From the NCBI RefSeq assembly GCF_029919115.1, contig NZ_CP123990.1:4986501-5050500 (forward strand): a DNA stretch of 64,000 nucleotides, written 5' to 3'. Positions 17,191-26,004 of this stretch are shown piece after piece (within the stretch, counting starts at the first letter, position 1; each line of letters begins with the position of its first letter). The DNA comes from Variovorax paradoxus. Lineage in GTDB: Bacteria; Pseudomonadota; Gammaproteobacteria; Burkholderiales; Burkholderiaceae_C. Made by a program: the position numbers and the translations under genes. Under the pieces are notes generated by a model that made no database searches, was not told the origin of the DNA, and was given only the letters and a program-made list of their open reading frames with translations.

Positions 17191-18687
17191 ATGAAAGCCC
17201 CGCGCACCTCTTCGCCCCTGCTCCCCTTTGCCATGCTCGTGCTGACGCTCGTCCTGGCGGCGCTCGACCAGACCATTCTTTCGACCGCGGTGCCGGTCAT
17301 TTCACGCGAGCTGCCGGGCGGCTGGCCGCTGGCATGGGTGTTCTCGGCCTACCTGTTGGCCGCGACGGTGGTCATTGCGCTGTATGGGCGCCTGGCGGAC
17401 GTGCTTGGCAAAAAGCCGATGCTGCTGCTGGCCATCGGCCTGTTCCTGGCCGGCTCGCTGGCCTGCGGGGCAAGCCAGAACGTGCGGCAACTTGTGCTTG
17501 CACGGGCGCTGCAAGGCGCGGGCGGCGGTGGCCTGATGACGCTGGCCATGCTCACGGTTCCCGACCTGTTCGCACCCGAGCAGCGCGGGCGCTACCAGGC
17601 GCTGCTCGGCGCGGCTTATGGTGTTTCGACCATGTTCGGCCCGCTGATGGGCGGCGCACTGGTGGAGCACCTGTCGTGGCATTGGGCCTTCTGGATGAAC
17701 GTTCCGCCGGCGGCGCTGGCCTGGGGGGTGCTGGCATCGACCCTGCCATCGAAGCCGAGCACCCCAACCGCCGCACAAGCGCCGGTCACGCAAGCGCGGC
17801 AGCGCCTGGCCATCGACTGGCTTGGCGCGGCGCTGCTCACCGCCGCTCTTGTTCTGCTTTTGCTGGCCACCCAGCACGGCCAGTTGAACCTGCCCGAGCA
17901 GGTTTCGCTATGGCTTCTGCTGGCGCTGGGCGCCACATTCACGCTGGGTTTTTTGTGGCGGCAGAAGCGCGCCGCGCACCCCCTGCTGCCGTTGTCGCTG
18001 TTCGCTCGCCCGGCCTACGCGGCGGTCAGCTTCATCGGAACGGCGACGGGCGTTGCGCTCTACGCCGCAGTGGTGTTCTTGCCGCAGTACCTGCAGATTG
18101 GCTTGCACCTGTCGCCCACCGGTTCCGCGTGGCATCTGCTGCCGTTGATGGCCGGCATTACCTTGGCAGCCATCACCAGCGGCAAGCTGCTGCGCGCACA
18201 AAGGCCTGCCGCTTCACTAGCGCGTGCGGCCTGCTTGCTCATGCTGCTGTCCTTCGGCCTGATGACGGGCGTGCTGCAATGGCTGCCCGCAACGCCGCTG
18301 GCACTTTCGGCCGCGCTGCTGCCGCTGGGGCTCGGGCTCGGGCTGCTCTTTCCCATCGTCACTGTGGTGGCGCAGCGCGTATCGCCCGCTCAGCACATGG
18401 GCATTGCCACGGCGGCGCCCATCATGCTGCGCAGCCTTGGCGGCGCGGCCGGCGTGGCGTTGCTGGCGGCGCTGCTGGCGCACCTGATCAAGCGCGAACT
18501 TGCCACAACATTGGCGCACGGTGCAACGGCAGATGCGGTAGCGGCGGCGCTCGCCCACGGGCTGCAATCGGTATTCGGTTGCGCCGCCGCGGCCGTGTTT
18601 CTTGCGCTGGTTGCTACAAACTGGCTGGTGCAGAAACAACCGCGCGAAGGGCTGGCGAAAGCCGGTGCTCTCGAAGCCACCTCTTGA
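17191..18687 (+). CDS. MFS drug-efflux-type transporter (DHA2-like)
   Basis: An integral inner-membrane proton antiporter of 498 residues with about 14 hydrophobic segments. Diagnostic stretches include LDQTILSTAVPVISREL in the first helix (motif D1 of the DHA2 group), GRLADVLGKKP (motif A after helix 2), and ALQGAGGGGLMTLA plus GPLMGGALVEHLSWHW (motif C region). The C-terminal half repeats the helix pattern. The start is uncertain: ATG 17191 is preferred because it leaves the LysR operator free, while ATG 17164 gives 9 more residues. Substrate is unknown, though such transporters usually export toxic organic compounds. Probably controlled by the divergent LysR. Confidence 0.9.
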   Translation: MKAPRTSSPLLPFAMLVLTLVLAALDQTILSTAVPVISRELPGGWPLAWVFSAYLLAATVVIALYGRLADVLGKKPMLLLAIGLFLAGSLACGASQNVRQLVLARALQGAGGGGLMTLAMLTVPDLFAPEQRGRYQALLGAAYGVSTMFGPLMGGALVEHLSWHWAFWMNVPPAALAWGVLASTLPSKPSTPTAAQAPVTQARQRLAIDWLGAALLTAALVLLLLATQHGQLNLPEQVSLWLLLALGATFTLGFLWRQKRAAHPLLPLSLFARPAYAAVSFIGTATGVALYAAVVFLPQYLQIGLHLSPTGSAWHLLPLMAGITLAAITSGKLLRAQRPAASLARAACLLMLLSFGLMTGVLQWLPATPLALSAALLPLGLGLGLLFPIVTVVAQRVSPAQHMGIATAAPIMLRSLGGAAGVALLAALLAHLIKRELATTLAHGATADAVAAALAHGLQSVFGCAAAAVFLALVATNWLVQKQPREGLAKAGALEATS

Positions 18688-18734
18688 AGGCAGCCCTGAT
18701 CGGGCCCCGATCATCAGCGCAGCGGATGCTCCGT

Positions 18735-19928
18735 CTACCGGCGCAACACACGCGCGGTGTGCCGCGCAATCACCGCCTCTTCGTCGGTCTTGAACACCCA
18801 GGCGCTCACGGGGCTCGCGGGCGTAGTCAGCTGCGTTGCGCCTTTCGCGTTGGCTGCCGCATCGAACTCCATGCCCAGCCAGCCGCATTCTTCAAGAACA
18901 CGCTCGCGCAGCGCAGTGGCGTTCTCGCCGATGCCACCCGTAAAGATGATGGCATCGACACCGCGCAGCGCCGCGGCAAGGCTGCCCATGTGCTGAAGTA
19001 CCTGTTCCGCAAAATGCGCGATGGCCTCTGCAGCCTCCGGCACGTTTGAAGCCTCTAGCTCGCGCATGTCGCTTGAAACGCCCGAAAGCCCCAGCAGGCC
19101 CGATTCGCGGAACAGCAGCTTTTCCACCTCGTCCGCAGACATGCCGCGCGAGCGCATCAGGTACAGCACCACGGCCGCGTCGAGCCGGCCGCAGCGCGTG
19201 CCCATGGTGAGGCCGTCGAGCGGAGAAAAGCTCATTGTCGTTGCGACCGAGCGGCCCTGCGCCATGGCGCACATCGAGGCCCCGTTGCCAAGGTGCGCGA
19301 CGATCACGCGCTGCTGCGCGAGCTGCGGCGCATGCTCGGCAAACTGCGCCACGATGGATTCATAGGACAGGCCGTGAAAACCGTAGCGGCGCACGCCCGC
19401 ATCGTGCAGCGTGCGCGGCAGCGCGAAGCGGCGGTTCACATCGGGCTGTGTGGCGTGAAACGCGGTGTCGAAGCACAGCACCTGCGGCACGCCGCTGAAG
19501 GCCTGCATGGCGGCGCGCACGCCCGCAAGGTTGTGCGGCTGGTGCAGCGGAGCCAGCGGCTCCAACTCGGCCAGTTCGGCAAGCACCGCTTCGTCGGCAC
19601 GCACCGGCTCCATGAAGCTGCCGCCGCCGTGCACGATGCGATGCCCTACTGCGGCAATGCGGCTGGCATCGTGCTGCCTGGCGCGCCACTCGAGCAGCGC
19701 CGCCAGCGCACCCTGGTGCGAAGCCTGGCCGCCTTCGAGCGCGGCATCGTGCAGCATGCCGCCGCTTGCATCGTGCACCCGCAGCCTGGGCTTGAGGCCC
19801 GCGCCAAGGCCGTCGGCCTGGCCCGACCAGCGCGCGACGGGAAGCGAGCCGCCGCCCTCGGCCGCGTCGAACAGCGCGACCTTGATCGATGACGAGCCGG
19901 CATTCAGCGTGAGCAGCGAATCGGTCAT
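18735..19928 (-). CDS. ackA: Acetate kinase
   Basis: Converts acetate and ATP to acetyl-phosphate and ADP, or the reverse. The 397-residue protein opens with LTLNAGSSSIKVALFD, the kinase phosphate-binding signature, and contains VGHRIVHGGGSF, FDTAFHATQP, YGFHGLSYE, HLGNGASMCA, DGLTMGTRCGRLD and TGGIGENA, covering the family landmarks including the catalytic Arg and His regions. The gene runs convergently to the MFS transporter gene; a perfect 8-bp-arm palindrome without a T-run lies between their stops. It probably works with the phosphate acetyltransferase encoded at 10998. Confidence 0.95.
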   Translation of the reverse strand: MTDSLLTLNAGSSSIKVALFDAAEGGGSLPVARWSGQADGLGAGLKPRLRVHDASGGMLHDAALEGGQASHQGALAALLEWRARQHDASRIAAVGHRIVHGGGSFMEPVRADEAVLAELAELEPLAPLHQPHNLAGVRAAMQAFSGVPQVLCFDTAFHATQPDVNRRFALPRTLHDAGVRRYGFHGLSYESIVAQFAEHAPQLAQQRVIVAHLGNGASMCAMAQGRSVATTMSFSPLDGLTMGTRCGRLDAAVVLYLMRSRGMSADEVEKLLFRESGLLGLSGVSSDMRELEASNVPEAAEAIAHFAEQVLQHMGSLAAALRGVDAIIFTGGIGENATALRERVLEECGWLGMEFDAAANAKGATQLTTPASPVSAWVFKTDEEAVIARHTARVLRR

Positions 19929-19982
19929 GAAAAGAGAGAGGTGAGGCGGGCCCGTTTTGACGAAAGATCGTACAAGAAAGCC

Positions 19983-20885
19983 CTACGGCCTTGCAGGGGG
20001 CGGATAGGCCTGCTGGATGAGCATGCGCAGGGTATCGGCAACGCCATGCCGGCCGCCGCGCCGCCACGCCAGGTGAAGCTCGACGTCGAAGCCGTTCGCA
20101 TCCTGCAGCGGCCTGAACACCACGCCGGCATAGCGCAGCCTGTGCGCGGAATGCGGCACCACCGCCACGCCCACGCCCGCATCGACCAGCGACAGTATCG
20201 AATGCGTGTGGCTCAGCGTTTGCACCACCTCGGGCGCAACGCCTTCGGCACGCAGCCGCCCTGCCACCAGCTCGTAAAGGTAGCGCGACTCCGACGGGCA
20301 GAACTCGATGAAGGCCTGTCCTTCGAGCGCGCCCAACGGTATCGATTCAAGCTGCGCCAGTGGGTGCTCCGCGGGTATCGCAAGCACAAAGGGCTCGCGG
20401 AATATGGCGGCCGATTCGGTAAAGCTGCGCGGCGCAAACGGCCGCACGATGCCCAGCTCTATGCGGTCGGCACCCATCGCCTCGATCTGGTCGGCGGTCT
20501 GCATCTCGCGCAGCATGACCTGCACGTCTGGTAATTGGGCCCGCACCGTGGCCAGCAACTGCGGGAGCATGGTGAAGCTTGCAGCGGGAATGAACCCCAT
20601 GGTCACGCTGCCGGCGTCGGCGCGCATGGCGCGGCGAGCGGCCAGCGTGGCGGCCTGGCTGCGGCGCAGGATGTCTTCGGCCTCGCGCAGAAACACCTCG
20701 CCGGCGGGCGTGAGCCGCACGCTGCCGCCCGCACGTTCGAGCAGCAGCACGCCCACTTCATGCTCCAGCAGCTGGATCTGCCGCGTGAGCGGCGGCTGCG
20801 TCATGTTCAGCGATGCGGCGGCGCGGCCGAAATGCAGTTCGGTGGCAACGGCCACAAAGCAGCGGAGTTGGGTGAGCTGAAACAC
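19983..20885 (-). CDS. LysR-family regulator of the DHDPS-like/Bug unit
   Basis: A 300-residue LysR-type regulator with an N-terminal helix-turn-helix (LTQLRCFVAVATELHFGRAA, then PPLTRQIQLLEHEVGVLLLER) and an effector domain of the BenM/CatM subgroup style (AGSVTMGFIPAASF). It is divergent from a dihydrodipicolinate-synthase-like gene. A perfect palindrome with TTGAAT arms sits directly upstream of its start, so it likely regulates itself and the divergent catabolic unit. The inducer is probably a sugar acid or aromatic intermediate, which is inference from neighbours. Confidence 0.92.
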   Translation of the reverse strand: MFQLTQLRCFVAVATELHFGRAAASLNMTQPPLTRQIQLLEHEVGVLLLERAGGSVRLTPAGEVFLREAEDILRRSQAATLAARRAMRADAGSVTMGFIPAASFTMLPQLLATVRAQLPDVQVMLREMQTADQIEAMGADRIELGIVRPFAPRSFTESAAIFREPFVLAIPAEHPLAQLESIPLGALEGQAFIEFCPSESRYLYELVAGRLRAEGVAPEVVQTLSHTHSILSLVDAGVGVAVVPHSAHRLRYAGVVFRPLQDANGFDVELHLAWRRGGRHGVADTLRMLIQQAYPPPARP

Positions 20886-20886
20886 G

Positions 20887-20901
20887 ATTCAAATCTTGAA
20901 T
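20887..20901. promoter_or_regulatory. Candidate LysR operator, perfect palindrome
   Basis: ATTCAA-ATC-TTGAAT is a perfect inverted repeat one base upstream of the LysR ATG and about 100 bp upstream of the divergent aldolase-family gene. A second short palindrome, CCATGTATGG, follows at 20911-20920. The arrangement fits a LysR recognition and activation site pair. Confidence 0.55.
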
Positions 20902-20995
20902 GGCGGCATCCCATGTATGGATTGGACGCTGTTGCCGGTGGCTCCTAGAGTAGCCGTTCTCCGCGCTTCATCCATTTTCCAATCCTGTATTCGAC

Positions 20996-21913
20996 ATGAG
21001 TTCTTTCCAAGGCCGCGCGTTGCGCGATGCACTCAACGGCATCTCCGGCATTCTGGTGACGCCCTTCGACGCCGACGACGCAATCAGCGTTGCGCCGCTC
21101 GAGCCGGTGGTCGGCCGTGCCGTGCAGGCCGGTGTGCATGTGCTGGTTGCCAACGGCAACACCAGCGAGTTCTACGGCCTGCAGGCGCACGAGGCCGAGC
21201 GCATGGTGCATGCCGCAGCCGAATGCATTGCGGGCCGCGTGCCCCTGCTGGCCGGCGTGGGCCGCAGCGTTCATGAAGCCTGCGCCCTGGCGCGCGCCTC
21301 GCGCGAGGCCGGTGCCGACGCGCTCATGGTGCACCAGCCGCCAGATCCTTTTGTTGCGCCGCGCGGCGTGGTGGCGTACCTCCGAAAGATTGCGGATGCG
21401 GCCGATGGCTTGCCGATGGTGCTGTACCTGCGCAACGAGAACATCGGCTTGGCCGCCATCGAGGAGTTGTGCCGCATACCCGAGATCGTGGGCGTCAAGT
21501 GGGCCTCGCCCACGCCGCTGGTGCTGGCCGAGGCCATGCGCCGCACCGCAGACCGCCAGCTGGCGTGGGTGGGCGGCCTGGCCGAAGTGTGGGCACCGCC
21601 GTTCTACGCCGTGGGTGCGCGCGGGTTTACGTCGGGCCTCATCAACGTGCTGCCGGAGCGCTCGGTGGCCATCTACAACGCGCTCGAAGCCGCCGACCAT
21701 GCGCTGGCCATGCGCCTCATCGGCGAGATGCTGCCCTTCGAAGAGCTTCGCGCCCAAGAGAACAACGGCACCAACGTAACGGTGGTGAAGACCGCGCTGC
21801 AGTTGATGGGCAACGACTGCGGTGCCACCCGCCCGCCTTCGGCCTGGCCGCTGACGGACCACCAGCACCGGCAGTTGCATGCGCTCATGTCGGGCTGGAA
21901 TTTGCTGCGCTGA
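20996..21913 (+). CDS. Dihydrodipicolinate synthase family aldolase/dehydratase
   Basis: A 305-residue Schiff-base TIM-barrel enzyme of the DapA/NAL superfamily. The lysine that forms the imine is Lys168 in VGVKWAS, and the catalytic tyrosine is Tyr144 in VLYLRN. The phosphate-loop motif usually GTTGE is GNTSE (54-58). This variant is seen in the sugar-acid dehydratases and aldolases of the superfamily rather than true DapA. Together with the LysR regulator and a Bug-type binding protein it points to catabolism of a carboxylated substrate such as a keto-deoxy sugar acid. Exact reaction is not determinable. Confidence 0.85.
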   Translation: MSSFQGRALRDALNGISGILVTPFDADDAISVAPLEPVVGRAVQAGVHVLVANGNTSEFYGLQAHEAERMVHAAAECIAGRVPLLAGVGRSVHEACALARASREAGADALMVHQPPDPFVAPRGVVAYLRKIADAADGLPMVLYLRNENIGLAAIEELCRIPEIVGVKWASPTPLVLAEAMRRTADRQLAWVGGLAEVWAPPFYAVGARGFTSGLINVLPERSVAIYNALEAADHALAMRLIGEMLPFEELRAQENNGTNVTVVKTALQLMGNDCGATRPPSAWPLTDHQHRQLHALMSGWNLLR

Positions 21914-21987
21914 TCTTTTCGCGCCACGCAGGGCTGGCCGTTGCCGCCCTCTCCTTTTCTTTCTCCATAACTATTAAGGACAAACCA

Positions 21988-22947
21988 ATGAACCATCGCC
22001 GATCGCTCCTGGCACTTGCCATGCTCTTTCCGCTCTGCGGCGCCGCCAGCGCGCAGAACTTTCCTGCCCGGCCCATCACCATCGTGGTGGGCTCCAGCGC
22101 CGGCAGCGCCACCGACGGACTGGCGCGCGCCATCGGGCTGGAGCTGACGAAGGAAACGGGCCAGCCCGTGATCGTCGACAACCGGGCGGGCGCGTTCGGC
22201 GGCATTGCAGCGCAGTTTGTCGCGCGGGCCCAGCCGGACGGCTACACGGTGTTCATGACCACCAACACCACGCAATCGGCCAACCCGCACCTGCAGAAAA
22301 AGCTTTCGTACGACCCCATCAAGGACTTCGCGCCGGTATCGCTGTTGACCAAGGGCTACCAGCTGCTGGTGGTCAACCCGCAGGTCAAGGCCAACAACGT
22401 GGCCGAACTGATTGCCGCCGCCAAGGCTGCGCCGGGCAAGCTCAACTACGGCTCGGGCAGCTCGTCCGCGCAGGTGGCGACCGAGCTGTTCCAGCAGATG
22501 ACGGGCACCCGCTTCAACTACGTGCCCTACAAGGCCAATCCGCCTGCCGTGCTCGACCTGGTCGCCGGCCAAACCGAGCTGATGATTGCCGACCTTGCCA
22601 CCACCCTGCCCCACGTCAAGGCGGGCAAGCTGCGCGCGCTGGGCGTGAGCAGCCCCAAGCGCCTGCCGCTGGTGCAGGGCGTTCCGGCCATTGCCGAATC
22701 ATTGCCGGGCTATGAGTTCGGCTACTGGAACGCGCTCTATGCACCTGCCGGCACACCGGCCCCGGTGGTGCAGCGGTTGAACGCGCTCATGCACCGTGCC
22801 ATCCAGACGCCTGCGGTGCAAAAGCTGGTCGAGCAAGCCGGCATGGAGGCCGCGCTTTCCACGCCCGAAGAACTCGCGCGGTTCCAGCTGGCCGAACTGA
22901 ACCGCTGGGGGCAGATCATCAAGACTGCGGGCATTGCTGCGGAATAA
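21988..22947 (+). CDS. Bug/TctC-family tripartite tricarboxylate transporter binding protein
   Basis: A periplasmic binding protein of 319 residues. The signal peptide (MNHRRSLLALAMLFPLCGAASA) ends near residue 22 and is followed by the family opening FPARPITIVVGSSAGSATD, then NRAGAFGGIAA and GYTVFMTTNTTQSANPHL. Bug proteins bind carboxylates and are very numerous in Variovorax, Bordetella and relatives, usually without adjacent TctAB genes, as here. ATG 21988 follows AAGGA at 21976-21980. It follows the DHDPS-like gene by 74 bp and is probably cotranscribed. The 3' end overlaps the convergent peroxiredoxin gene by 29 bp. Confidence 0.94.
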   Translation: MNHRRSLLALAMLFPLCGAASAQNFPARPITIVVGSSAGSATDGLARAIGLELTKETGQPVIVDNRAGAFGGIAAQFVARAQPDGYTVFMTTNTTQSANPHLQKKLSYDPIKDFAPVSLLTKGYQLLVVNPQVKANNVAELIAAAKAAPGKLNYGSGSSSAQVATELFQQMTGTRFNYVPYKANPPAVLDLVAGQTELMIADLATTLPHVKAGKLRALGVSSPKRLPLVQGVPAIAESLPGYEFGYWNALYAPAGTPAPVVQRLNALMHRAIQTPAVQKLVEQAGMEAALSTPEELARFQLAELNRWGQIIKTAGIAAE

Positions 22948-23479
22948 GCGGCCCTGTGTACTCGCCCCGTGCCGGGTAGTCGTTCTTGATGACGAAATCC
23001 AGCGCCTGGACCATCTCCGCAAAATTGGGGCGCACAAAGGGCATCGACTGCACCGAGAGGTAGTAAACGGTGTTGTCGGGCCTGACGAGAAACAAGCCCG
23101 GCTCTGAAAAAAGCGCCGGCTCCTCGATGCCGATGGACGTCTTGCCGCGAGACGCCGAAACGTACAGGCCCCACTCCCTGGCCTTTGCGAGCGAAAGCCC
23201 GTAGCCGATGCGCAAGCTGGCCGCGCCAATTTTCTCGGCCATGGCGCGTGCGCGTTCTTCGCCGTCAGAGCTGATGGCGATGGTGCTGACGCCGCGCTCG
23301 GCAAATGAGGGCGTCAGCCGCTCCAGCTCTTTCAGGTAGGTGGCGCAAATCGGGCAATGCAGGCCCCGGTAAAAGCACAGCAGCGTCATTCGCCCGGGTG
23401 CTTCGGCGGCCAGGCGAAAGGTGCCGGCCGCAAGGGTATCGACCACGAGTTCCGGGGCTTGTTGGCGTGGCATCAGCAT
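22919..23479 (-). CDS. Peroxiredoxin-like (AhpC/TSA) family protein
   Basis: A 186-residue thioredoxin-fold protein of the AhpC/TSA superfamily that probably reduces peroxides in the cytoplasm. The active-site region is FYRGLHCPICATYL, a CPxC arrangement with Cys42 and Cys45 and an Arg further on, differing from typical Prx (PxxxTxxC) and closer to the peroxiredoxin-like group. ATG 23479 begins MLMPRQQAPEL, which directly precedes the fold; the longer open frame upstream is a shadow. It is divergent from an AraC-type regulator gene only 45 bp away, which is likely its regulator. Confidence 0.85.
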   Translation of the reverse strand: MLMPRQQAPELVVDTLAAGTFRLAAEAPGRMTLLCFYRGLHCPICATYLKELERLTPSFAERGVSTIAISSDGEERARAMAEKIGAASLRIGYGLSLAKAREWGLYVSASRGKTSIGIEEPALFSEPGLFLVRPDNTVYYLSVQSMPFVRPNFAEMVQALDFVIKNDYPARGEYTGPLIPQQCPQS

Positions 23480-23524
23480 GTGGGTGTTCCTTTGAGGTGG
23501 TTGCAAACGAGCCTCGAAGATCGC

Positions 23525-24319
23525 ATGCTTGCGATCATGAAGAGTCCAGATTCCATGATTCAAAGTCCAAACCCTGCCAAGGCCGACCGCCTCGCGGCGT
23601 TCATCGAGGTGTTCAAGCTGCGGGTTGCCGTGCTTGCCGAGCCTCATTCCCCCGGGCCGGTTTTGCTGCTTGCAGGCGCGGACGGCAAAGCCGATGCCAG
23701 GGTCGTCTTTCGCTTGCACGGCGCTGGCGCGTTGCCGCCCGATGTGCGTGTTGCGGCGCACGTCGATTTCGACAACGACACCAACCCGCTGATGAGCGCC
23801 ATCCCTGACGAAATATCGGTGCCCTTGCGCGAATCCCTCGCGCTGGAAGCCACCGCCAGGGCATTTCTCTCGGAGGCGATTGAAAGCCGCTGTGGCCGCA
23901 GCGCAGCCCTGAACCGGCTGGCCGAAGTGCTCATGCTGATGGTGCTGAGAAGCGCGATCGACACCGGTGCGCAGAAGCCGGGTCTGCTTGCCGGGCTTGC
24001 GCACCCCGCATTGCATCGGGCACTGGTGTCGATCCACGAGGCGCCGTCGCGGCAGTGGACGGTGGACGACCTGGCGGATCGAACGGCCATGTCCAGGAGC
24101 GCTTTCATGTCGGCGTTTCGCGCGACCGTGGGAATGACGCCCATGGCCTACCTGAGCTCCTGGCGGCTCACGCTGGCGCGCCGGCACCTGGCGGCGGGAG
24201 AAGCCGTGAAGCTGACCGCGCGGCGAGCCGGCTTTGGCAGCGCCGCGGCTTTTTCGAGGGCGTTCTCCAGGGCCTATGGGCACGCGCCGGCCGAGCTGAA
24301 GCGCGCCGCCGCCACTTGA
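23525..24319 (+). CDS. AraC-family regulator with cupin sensor domain
   Basis: A 264-residue transcription factor. The N-terminal part (about 15-130) resembles the cupin-like sensor of AraC regulators that control stress or oxidoreductase genes. The C-terminal domain (about 165-260) contains two helix-turn-helix units: WTVDDLADRTAMSRSAFMSAF and LTARRAGFGSAAAFSRAFSR, ending with the conserved GHAPAELKR. ATG 23525 (or 23537) lies 45 bp from the divergent peroxiredoxin-like gene, its likely target. Confidence 0.88.
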   Translation: MLAIMKSPDSMIQSPNPAKADRLAAFIEVFKLRVAVLAEPHSPGPVLLLAGADGKADARVVFRLHGAGALPPDVRVAAHVDFDNDTNPLMSAIPDEISVPLRESLALEATARAFLSEAIESRCGRSAALNRLAEVLMLMVLRSAIDTGAQKPGLLAGLAHPALHRALVSIHEAPSRQWTVDDLADRTAMSRSAFMSAFRATVGMTPMAYLSSWRLTLARRHLAAGEAVKLTARRAGFGSAAAFSRAFSRAYGHAPAELKRAAAT

Positions 24320-24383
24320 CAATGCCGCCGCACCCGCTCAATACTCAACCCATTGGTTTACTATTAATGAGAGGACACCGCGC

Positions 24384-24731
24384 ATGAAATACCAGGGAAG
24401 CTGCCACTGCGGCCGCATCAAGTTCGAGGCCGAAGGCGAGATCACTTCGGCTCTGTCGTGCAATTGCTCCATGTGCCAGCGCAAGGGCACGCTGATGTGG
24501 TTTGTGCCGCGGGGCAACATGCAATTGCTCACGCCCGAAGAAGACACGAGCGTCTACCTCTTCAACAAGCACGTGATCAAGCACCGCTTCTGCCCCGAGT
24601 GCGGCATTCATCCCTATGGCGAGGCCAAGGCTCCGTCGGGCGAGCCGATGGCGGCCATCAACCTCCGCTGCATCGAAGGCATCGACCTGCAGGCGATTCC
24701 GGTCACGCAGTTCGACGGCCGGTCGGTATAG
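24384..24731 (+). CDS. GFA/CENP-V-family zinc protein
   Basis: A 115-residue zinc-binding protein of the Gfa (glutathione-dependent formaldehyde-activating) / CENP-V fold. Cysteine ligands are visible as SCHC (Cys7, Cys9), CNCSMC (Cys26, Cys28, Cys31) and FCPECG further on, the normal pattern. Only a few members have been shown to act on S-hydroxymethylglutathione, so function is tentative. A GAGAGGA motif precedes ATG 24384. The 3' end overlaps the convergent cyclopropane fatty-acid synthase gene by 29 bp. Confidence 0.9.
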   Translation: MKYQGSCHCGRIKFEAEGEITSALSCNCSMCQRKGTLMWFVPRGNMQLLTPEEDTSVYLFNKHVIKHRFCPECGIHPYGEAKAPSGEPMAAINLRCIEGIDLQAIPVTQFDGRSV

Positions 24732-26004
24732 CGCCAGCCTGGCTCTGCACGTGCTTCAACGTGAAGAGCCCCACGTCGACCCGCCGCGACAGAAAGCCCG
24801 CCTCGCAGTAGCAGAGGTAGTACTCCCACAGCCGCTTGAACGAGGCGTCGAACCCCAGCGGTTCGATGGACGGCCATGCTGCAAGAAAGCGGTGCCGCCA
24901 TTCCGCGAGCGTGGCCGCGTAGCTGGCGCCGAACGATTCGGCGCACTCCAGCGCAAGGCCGGTGCGCGCGGCCTCGGCTTCGAGCGCGCGCACCGTCGGC
25001 AGCATGCCGCCCGGAAAAATGAAGCGCTGGATGAAGTCGGGGCTGCGGCGGTATTGCTCGAAGTGCTGGTCCGCAATGGTGATGACCTGCACCACGGCCG
25101 TTCCGCCCGGCGCAAGCCGCCGCCGCAGCGTGTTGAAGTACACCGGCCAGTAGCGCTCGCCAACAGCCTCCAGCATCTCAATCGACACGATGCGGTCGTA
25201 GCTGCCTTGCACGTCGCGGTAGTCCTGCAGGCGCAGGTCGACTTGCGCTGAGAGCCCTTCTTCCTGCACGCGCTGCCGTGCATGCGCAAGCTGCTCAGCC
25301 GAAAGCGTGAGGCCCGTTACGCGCGCACCGTGCCCCTGCGCCAGCGCGAGTGCAAGGGCGCCCCAGCCGCAGCCGATTTCGAGCACCGAGTTGCCGGGTG
25401 ACGGCGCGAGCAGTTGGGCAATGCGGTCGATCTTGGCCGCCTGCGCTTCTTCGAGCGATTCGTCGCCCGTTGCGTACAGCGCGCTCGAATAGATCAAGCC
25501 GGCATCGAGCCACTGGGCATAGAAGTCGTTGCCCATGTCGTAGTGAAAGGAGATGTTCTGCCGGCTGCCGCTGCGTGTGTTGTCGCGCATGCGGTGCACG
25601 GCGCGGCCGAACCATTTAGCGGGCAGCGAAGCCTCGAACACGCGGCCCCAACCGGCCTCGTTGCGAATGCCGAATTCGAGCAGCGCCGCCAGGTCATGGC
25701 TCGACCAGTCGCCGTCGCGGTAAGACTCGGCCAAACCGATGTCGCCGCGCAGCAGCATGCGCGCGAGCGGCCGCCAGCGGTGCAGCCTGATGGAGGCATG
25801 CGGGCCTTCGGCCGCACCGCGGCCTTCCAAGCGCTCGCCGTTGGGCAGCTCCACCGCAATGGCGCCGCAATGCACGCTGCGCAGCAGGCGCGCCAGCAGC
25901 CGGCGCAGCGGCTGCCGAATCCATGACGCCGGGGCGAGCCCCACGGGCGCGCCGAGCGCGGCAGCCTCGAGGCCGGTGGACGTGGAAGAAGATGAATTGC
26001 TCAT
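24703..26004 (-). CDS. cfa: Cyclopropane-fatty-acyl-phospholipid synthase family protein
   Basis: A 433-residue SAM-dependent enzyme that methylenates or methylates unsaturated acyl chains of membrane phospholipids. Motifs: FHYDMGNDFYAQWLD substrate-domain entry, SSALYATGDESLEEAQ, SAM loop VLEIGCGWGALALALA, IVSIEMLEAVGERYWP, and the C-terminal FIFPGGMLP. The start ATG 26004 overlaps the stop of the DUF1365 gene as ATGA. Gene order (flavoprotein, DUF1365, Cfa) matches the set controlled by RpoE/ChrR-type systems in other proteobacteria, where homologues take part in making cyclopropane, methyl or furan fatty acids. A shared ECF-type promoter is seen upstream of the operon. Confidence 0.9.
   Translation of the reverse strand: MSNSSSSTSTGLEAAALGAPVGLAPASWIRQPLRRLLARLLRSVHCGAIAVELPNGERLEGRGAAEGPHASIRLHRWRPLARMLLRGDIGLAESYRDGDWSSHDLAALLEFGIRNEAGWGRVFEASLPAKWFGRAVHRMRDNTRSGSRQNISFHYDMGNDFYAQWLDAGLIYSSALYATGDESLEEAQAAKIDRIAQLLAPSPGNSVLEIGCGWGALALALAQGHGARVTGLTLSAEQLAHARQRVQEEGLSAQVDLRLQDYRDVQGSYDRIVSIEMLEAVGERYWPVYFNTLRRRLAPGGTAVVQVITIADQHFEQYRRSPDFIQRFIFPGGMLPTVRALEAEAARTGLALECAESFGASYAATLAEWRHRFLAAWPSIEPLGFDASFKRLWEYYLCYCEAGFLSRRVDVGLFTLKHVQSQAGAIPTGRRTA

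Noticed and set aside
18697..18713. Perfect palindrome TGATCGGG-C-CCCGATCA between the MFS and ackA stops as a terminator
   Set aside because: There is no loop of normal size and no T-run on either side, so intrinsic termination is not supported; it may simply be a dyad.
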